Below, in pieces: positions 57,886 to 64,000 of a stretch of DNA of 64,000 nt; position 1 is the first letter of the stretch; the number at the start of each line of letters is the position of its first letter. The position numbers and the translations under genes are program-made. The notes under the pieces were generated by a model, which made no database searches, was not told the DNA's origin, and saw only the letters and a list, made by a program, of their open reading frames with translations. This DNA is from Pomphorhynchus laevis (taxonomy: Eukaryota > Acanthocephala > Palaeacanthocephala > Echinorhynchida > Pomphorhynchidae): NCBI GenBank assembly GCA_012934845.2, contig WNNJ02001649.1:1-64000 (forward strand), given 5' to 3'.

Positions 57886-59698
57886 TATATGACGAAGAGA
57901 AGATGCAATATATTGGTACAACGTCTAACATCAGCATCCGTTTAAATTGAATGTATTTGATTTATTGTAACTATATTTTTTCTTTCTTTTATATTTTGTC
58001 GAATCCGAGATGCGCGATGACAATAACTTTTCTCTACATTATTATTAATTATTAGAAACCATAAGAAATCTCAACAGTCAAGCGAATCCACTCAATGATT
58101 CGCCAAACCTACATCAATCCAAATCTTTTGAAATAACAACTCGGTTAAGGCCTATTTGAAGGAACCTACACATTTGTAAAATTTATTCTAATAAATATTG
58201 TTGTTAAAAAAATTATATAATAATATTATTATATTATTAATAATATTAATAATATCGATCTATTATTAATTTGAAGAATGCTTCAGAAGTTTGTTTTCAT
58301 AGCATTATTTTTAAAATAGTATAAAATACGTTGACTCAGTTAGCATATTTGATCTGAATTGTATGAAATTTCTAACCTTTTGTCATGTACTTTATTTTTT
58401 CTCATTTTGTTTTGCATAAGCAAATTTAATGCCGATTTATTTTATTTTACCGATAAAAATGTTTTCTAATTTTCGTTTAGCAATATTTTGAGCTAAATTA
58501 AAATTATATGGAAGCAAGCTTTGCTCAAATTTACTTTATTCTGAATAACGGATTTACATATTTATATCCAAATTAATCTTTGATTTTATAATCTTTAACG
58601 TTTTGAATAATCCTTTTATCTTTAATATTTAACTAATTTTTTAATTCTTTATTTCAAAATATTTAATTCTATATATACTTTAATATTTTATTTTACAGCT
58701 ATTTTAATGTTATATAGTAATTTTAATTTTTAGATAATCTCTAAATCATTAATTTTGAAATCTGTAATTTAAAAATCTTTAATTTTATATAAAAGCTTTA
58801 GTCTTTTATTTTATAGCAAACTTAATCTTTAATTTTACATAGTAATCTATTATTTTTTAATAATCTCTTTATCATTGATATTTTTAATAATTTCTTAATC
58901 TTAAAATTTGAAACATTTTATTTTATATAAACCTTTTATTTTATACGAAACTTAATCTTTAAGCTTTGTGCAATTTTCTTCTCTCTTATTAAGTTAGACG
59001 TAGCTTTGCGCCTATAGCTTATAAGTAACGTTTATTGCGAGTTTATTGATTGATACGATGTATAAATTATAAAATTTTAGCAATAAAATAACTAAGTCTT
59101 TACTACAAACCATCATCGACGCCTTTATTTAGGAGAATTTTATAAATATTAAATATTTGTTTTAAATGTTAATGCATTTAAGTAAAGCATTTTTATCTGT
59201 TCTAATTCACTTAGTGCATTTCCAATATATGTGGACATTCAAATTTATGCTAAACCCTAATTAAGATGATTTTGATATAAAAACGATGTTTTTGATATAT
59301 AAAATTAAAATGTTTTTGTATTAGAAATTGCTGTGTTTATACTGTCGTGCTACAGCCAGAAGAATTTAAACTCACAGATGAAATCAAGCTAAATTAAAAC
59401 TATGCATAGCAAGTGACAGCATGAAAAGCAGAAATATGGCTAGTGGATCACACACCTAAGGTACGTTTCCAATATATCGTTCAAATTGCTTTTAATAACG
59501 TTTCGCCTTATTGTCTTGATCTTTATCGAATTGTGACACGGTATTATATTCTTTACTAATAAGTAAATGGAGAAACGGACATAAATCGTTATTGGAATCG
59601 CTAGACTAAACAATAAAATCACTTGACCGCTTTCTGCTTATTGAGCTTCATTAGTAGATTCCAGATTTTAAGAGTGTTTAAAGATCATCCACCACAGT
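57886..59698. other. AT-rich DNA
   Basis: No gene recognised. Around 58318-58360 is another border of the dispersed 92-bp repeat family (inverted). 58560-58970 has a loose, repeated pattern of taatctttaattttata, a decayed low-complexity repeat. Confidence 0.4.
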
Positions 59699-59956
59699 TT
59701 ATAAGGTTTTATCACAATGATGATTATTATAAGACGATCCTCATGTATATGTCTTCATAGAGAATCAAAATTTTGATTTTAGAATACTTTTAATTAATTT
59801 AAGAATGTAAACTTAATTACATTTGATTAAGTAAAATGACGACCTTGGTTTCATATGCATTTACAAATTGTTTAATCCATTGAACGTTCTAACCAAACGT
59901 GTAAATCAACTGTGAAGATTTAAGACGTCTTTATTCTATAATCACAATCGAACATT
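59699..59956. repeat. 258-bp repeat, second copy
   Basis: Direct-orientation copy of 55996-56253 in unique AT-rich DNA, 3.7 kb away. The near identity of the pair and the presence of one copy within a LINE show that movement or duplication was recent. Confidence 0.9.
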
Positions 59957-62900
59957 TGATTATAAAATTCATTTTAGAAGATTGCCATTGTGTTCAGCAA
60001 ATATTTCCCCATGCCATGACCCTATTCTCTACTGCTAGTATTACTTCATATATAATCTATTGTAAATTCAATTATCTGTAAGAGTAATAATTAATTTTAA
60101 AAATTCAAAAAAAATAGTTTTAAAATCATCGAAACTGATGATTAGAAATCGCGTCGCATGTATAATCCGATAGAGATAGTCATATACTCATATCGCACAT
60201 TGCGCGTACAATAAAGATATAATAAACTTCATTAGATAAGAAAATCTCTTACGGCAATAGAAAAATTTCAAAGTAGAATGAAATTCCCTTACAGAACAAG
60301 TTTTAAGATAGAATTCAATAAAACTTTTAAAGAATTCATATTTCGCTCTCAATAGACATGGTCCATTAGCAAATGCCGCACAGTTGTCCAAAAATAACTA
60401 TGCGAAGAATGCAAAGTACATTTATACATTTTTACATACGTGCTTTTGTTGTTTTTTATTATTTCTGATTACCATAGGAAACTTTTTAAATGATATACGT
60501 ATTTTTCGAATTTATGTTTTTTATTTCTTTAACTTATTTTAAATTAGCCTAATCGGTTATTACACAATTTTATATAATAGATAATTACTAATCAAAAAGG
60601 TCTTGCTAATAATATCATTAGCAAGCTTCCATTTTTATACTATCGCTTGAAATCAAACATCGTATAAGAGTCTATAGCGGTATATATAGACTATATAGTC
60701 TATAAGAGTTATAGCGGATATATAGTCTATATATAGACTATATAGAGTCTATATAGTCTATATAGCGGTATATAGTTATACCGGTATATATAGTCTATAT
60801 ATAGACCATATAGTCTATAGTCTATAAGAGTTATAGCGGATTTTAAAAATAGGTATTCTTCTGTTAATTTTTAATAATAAACTGTAAATTATAATTTAAT
60901 GATTAATTTAAAAATTATCACATAAATTTCAATACGATCAAAATTTCCCGATTATTCAATACGCTTTACCAATATTATTGTCTGAGTTTACATCATTTAA
61001 CTTTCATCAAATAGATAAATGTTTTCAAGTTTTCTTGAATAAAATTGGCCGTGTGCCTTCAAGGTGCAGTTTGACAGTGACGATTCTTACCAACGTGAAA
61101 CATAGATCCCGTTACTAATTCGAAATGTTAAATCTCGAGCATACTTCGGCTTTTATTTGCAATATTGAACACATTTAGCATGAACGTACATGATCTTGAT
61201 CCAAAATGGTATATGATTCTCGTGTATCCCCAACAACACAGGAGATATCCCAGAACAAAATGGCCGCTGGTTTTGAGAGCATCTATACACTGATATCACG
61301 ATAATTGTTTGTGTACGCATTACATAAATTAAATTGATCTTTTTGTTATTGGAATTCATGCAATCCTTATTGCAGACCTGTATCTAGAGCATTCTTCTTT
61401 TATATTCCCAATATGTAAAATAAACGAGGTAAAATAAAATTATATTATTAATTTATAATATATTATATACAATATATTATTTTATAATTATTGCATAGTA
61501 TACTAATTATCTACTAATTATTTAATTATATATATAATTATAATATTATGTATTACGTAATTTTATTTTTGCGCATTAATTTTAAGTCTCTTTTACGCTT
61601 ACTATTAATTTTGTCAAATTATTTCAATATAATTTTTCGCATATATAATATATTACATTTCATATAATATATTTAGCTAAAATGTTAAATTATCAATTTA
61701 CAATATCGATATTGATATTTAAAAAAAAACCAATGTATTTACCGTTCTTCAGTAACTGCGATAAAAAGTCGGATAGCAACAATTCATTGAAATACTTACT
61801 TTCGTCAGAATCAGACTTGTAATTATCTTCCATTGAGATTGGTAGAGTTTTCGGTTCTCGAATTTATAATTGCGATCGTTTATTTGTAACAATAGATTTG
61901 CTCGGAAATAGTTTGTTACTAACGAAAATATACAATAGTTCAACAGTTTGCTGTCTTTTACAAAAGCATTCAACTAAATCACAAAGAAATGTAATTGTTT
62001 GAACATATAAAACTATTTCATTCGATTAAATTCTTAGTACCGTTACTTGTTCACCGACTTGTTCATCAGTAACTTGTCCTTTCTTTAAATGTGAAAACTG
62101 TCTCTTTGTTATTACACGACTTAATATACTAATGTATAATGAAGTGTTGACGATGAGTTTTAACAAACTCTACGCCTTAAATCGTTTATGCAATTCGCGT
62201 AAATTTCACTGTTCAGCATACAGCTATTTGAACACATTTTCAATAACGCCTTAATTTATAAAAGAATCTAATTTTAATATAGTTTTTATTAATACCATAT
62301 CCGATACTAGTTTTTATCAATACCACTTCCAGCGTTTAGCAAAAATGTTAAAGTAACCTAGAAATTGAACAAATATTTAAATCGGAACGGCTCGCCTTTA
62401 AGCTAAAAATGCTTATTATAGTAATAATTACTTAACTGAAAAATAATACTCGTGTATAATTCCTGTCACTCTAAAAACATCTTAATGACCGAAAGAATTT
62501 ATATCCGTATCGCTTGTCCGCTCCCAAAAACTAATTCAGTGAAATAGTTATATTAGACTTACATTTTCCCATACTATGTGATATTGTATGCATATTAATC
62601 TGTATCCACCATATCTTTATTCTCCATCATCCGATAAAAATATTAATATAATATTAATAATATAAATTCATATTATTAATAGAAGATATTTATATCTTAA
62701 AAATATAATTACATGTCAAATGAAATATATATTAACAAAAATAATATAATTGTATTATATATTAAATATAAAAATTTATATAAACATATAATGAATTATT
62801 TATTAAATATATTATCACAATAAATTTATATTCAATAAACGTATTTTTTAACTATGACAAAATTAATCATAAAGCTTAATGTTAGAAATTGCTTGATCAA

Positions 62901-64000
62901 TTTTACCTATAAGGGCAGTGCACGAATGTTGCCAAATACATTTTTGTGGTTATCTTATCCTGATTTTGCTGCATCAAGAGCATTGAGAAAATAGTTCTAA
63001 AAATGGCATCATTTAATATTATGTTTCAGACAAGTCGGACTTAAATTATTTTTTGAATTGTTGAGTTAAATTAATATTAGCAAAAGGAAATACCTTTTAA
63101 TAGAAAAAGCAACTTGTTATTATTCTGCTCAATACAATCTTGTCATTATTCGGCTCAGTCCAATTCAGATATGATCCTCTCCCGCTTAAACACCACTTTC
63201 TCGATACCATTAAGTAATAGGGAAAATTGAAACATTTGGAAATCGTTTCCATAATCAATTGATGCCAACAATCAATCCCCTGCGATAAAAATCACAAAGT
63301 TCAGGTCGATAAGATCGACAAGTTCGATACCTCGAATTTGTAAAATGGAAATATACTATTACTCTTGTGGACATATCAGTTCATAACGGATAAGAGATCG
63401 CTTAACAAGCTATTATTTAAATTCGGTTTTAATGAATGTGCTTTTGTCTGCATTATAGTTTATAAAGCACAATTAAGATAAAGAGCACCCATATGAAATA
63501 AAGAGCAATTAACAAAATGTATAATAAGGATAATTATTAATCACTTATTAGAGGTTAAATGTTATTCAAAATTACGTATGGGGAAATAATAACATTTGAA
63601 ATATGAAATTGCTTTACAAAAGTTTAATAAATTGAAGTTGATGAAAAAGTGAAAAACTTTATATAAATAAAGAATATGCATTCGATTATGAAGCTGTGGA
63701 AATTCCAATTGCAAGTTAATTGATAGCTAAATGCTAACGCGGATCTATAATGTTGCATTGCAACTTTTAATGTAGCAATCCACACAATTTTAAAAAGTTT
63801 TAAATGTTTTAAAAACACTTTTAAACATTTCATTAATAAATAATACAACTTATATTTGCTTGCAAAAATATTTTATTTTCCTGTGATTTAGCGGTATGAT
63901 CAACAACCTTATGATCAAAAGTGAATCAGATCCTTGCTGGTAAACAAAAACTCGATACTCTCCGACTTAGCCGTTCAGCGTTATTAAAGCATATTAGTGT
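59957..64000. other. AT-rich DNA to window end
   Basis: No gene recognised; short open frames (60188-60391, 61153-61359, 61749-61973, 63624-63848) have no motif. 60660-60840 is a cluster of palindromic tatatagtctata motifs. 62278-62330 holds a short two-unit repeat (tagtttttat...accat). Confidence 0.4.
60660..60840. repeat. Cluster of palindromic tatagtctata motifs
   Basis: The motifs tatatagactatatag and tatagtctatatataga, with atagcgg and gtctataagag spacers, alternate over about 180 bp. Almost every part can pair with a neighbour, so several cruciforms or hairpins are possible. Confidence 0.7.

Overview
The window is a piece of an AT-rich arthropod, probably insect, nuclear genome. The only host gene I can name with confidence is the gap gene hunchback (hb), on the minus strand. 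Two coding exons are visible: 35345-36171 (N-terminal part and the first half of zinc finger 1) and 27681-29471 (second half of finger 1 through finger 7 and the stop). A 5.9 kb intron separates them. The upstream start exon is not identified. I cannot name the species.

Most of the rest is repeats and gene fossils. 0-23 kb is a transposon graveyard: a broken LINE (LINE-A, plus strand, 2.1-4.3 kb), a 5'-truncated Penelope-like element with a GIY-YIG domain, a hammerhead-like RNA motif and a 16-bp target duplication (4.7-5.6 kb), a tandem repeat interrupted by a large hairpin (6.0-7.0 kb), a Ty3/Gypsy-like gag fossil (7.1-8.0 kb), several copies and tails of a CR1-group LINE (LINE-B, 8.3-15.4 and 17.4 kb), two nearly identical copies of the 3' part of an element with a restriction-like endonuclease domain (9.7-10.7 and 16.5-17.2 kb), and a third degenerate LINE (LINE-C, minus strand, 18.7-22.3 kb).

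At 24.1-25.3 kb lies an intronless, 5'-truncated ubiquilin copy bracketed by a 92-bp exact direct repeat. The hb intron (29.5-35.3 kb) holds a fragment of a poly(A)-binding-protein gene and a Tc1/mariner transposon with about 200-bp terminal inverted repeats, a DD37E spacing and TA target duplication.

Upstream of hb, 36.8-43.3 kb is a 21-bp satellite with a higher-order period of about 0.6 kb and several orientation flips. It is followed by several kb of AT-rich DNA with no recognisable gene, a second restriction-like-endonuclease fossil (49.2-49.9 kb), a 15-bp minisatellite (51.8-52.5 kb), a longer LINE-A copy with ORF1 and ORF2 on the minus strand (53.6-57.9 kb) interrupted by a 258-bp repeat also found at 59.7 kb, and AT-rich DNA to the end.

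All product names come from reading translated motifs by eye; no database search was run. Many long open frames in the satellite and minisatellite arise because the repeat unit is a multiple of three, and I do not regard them as genes.
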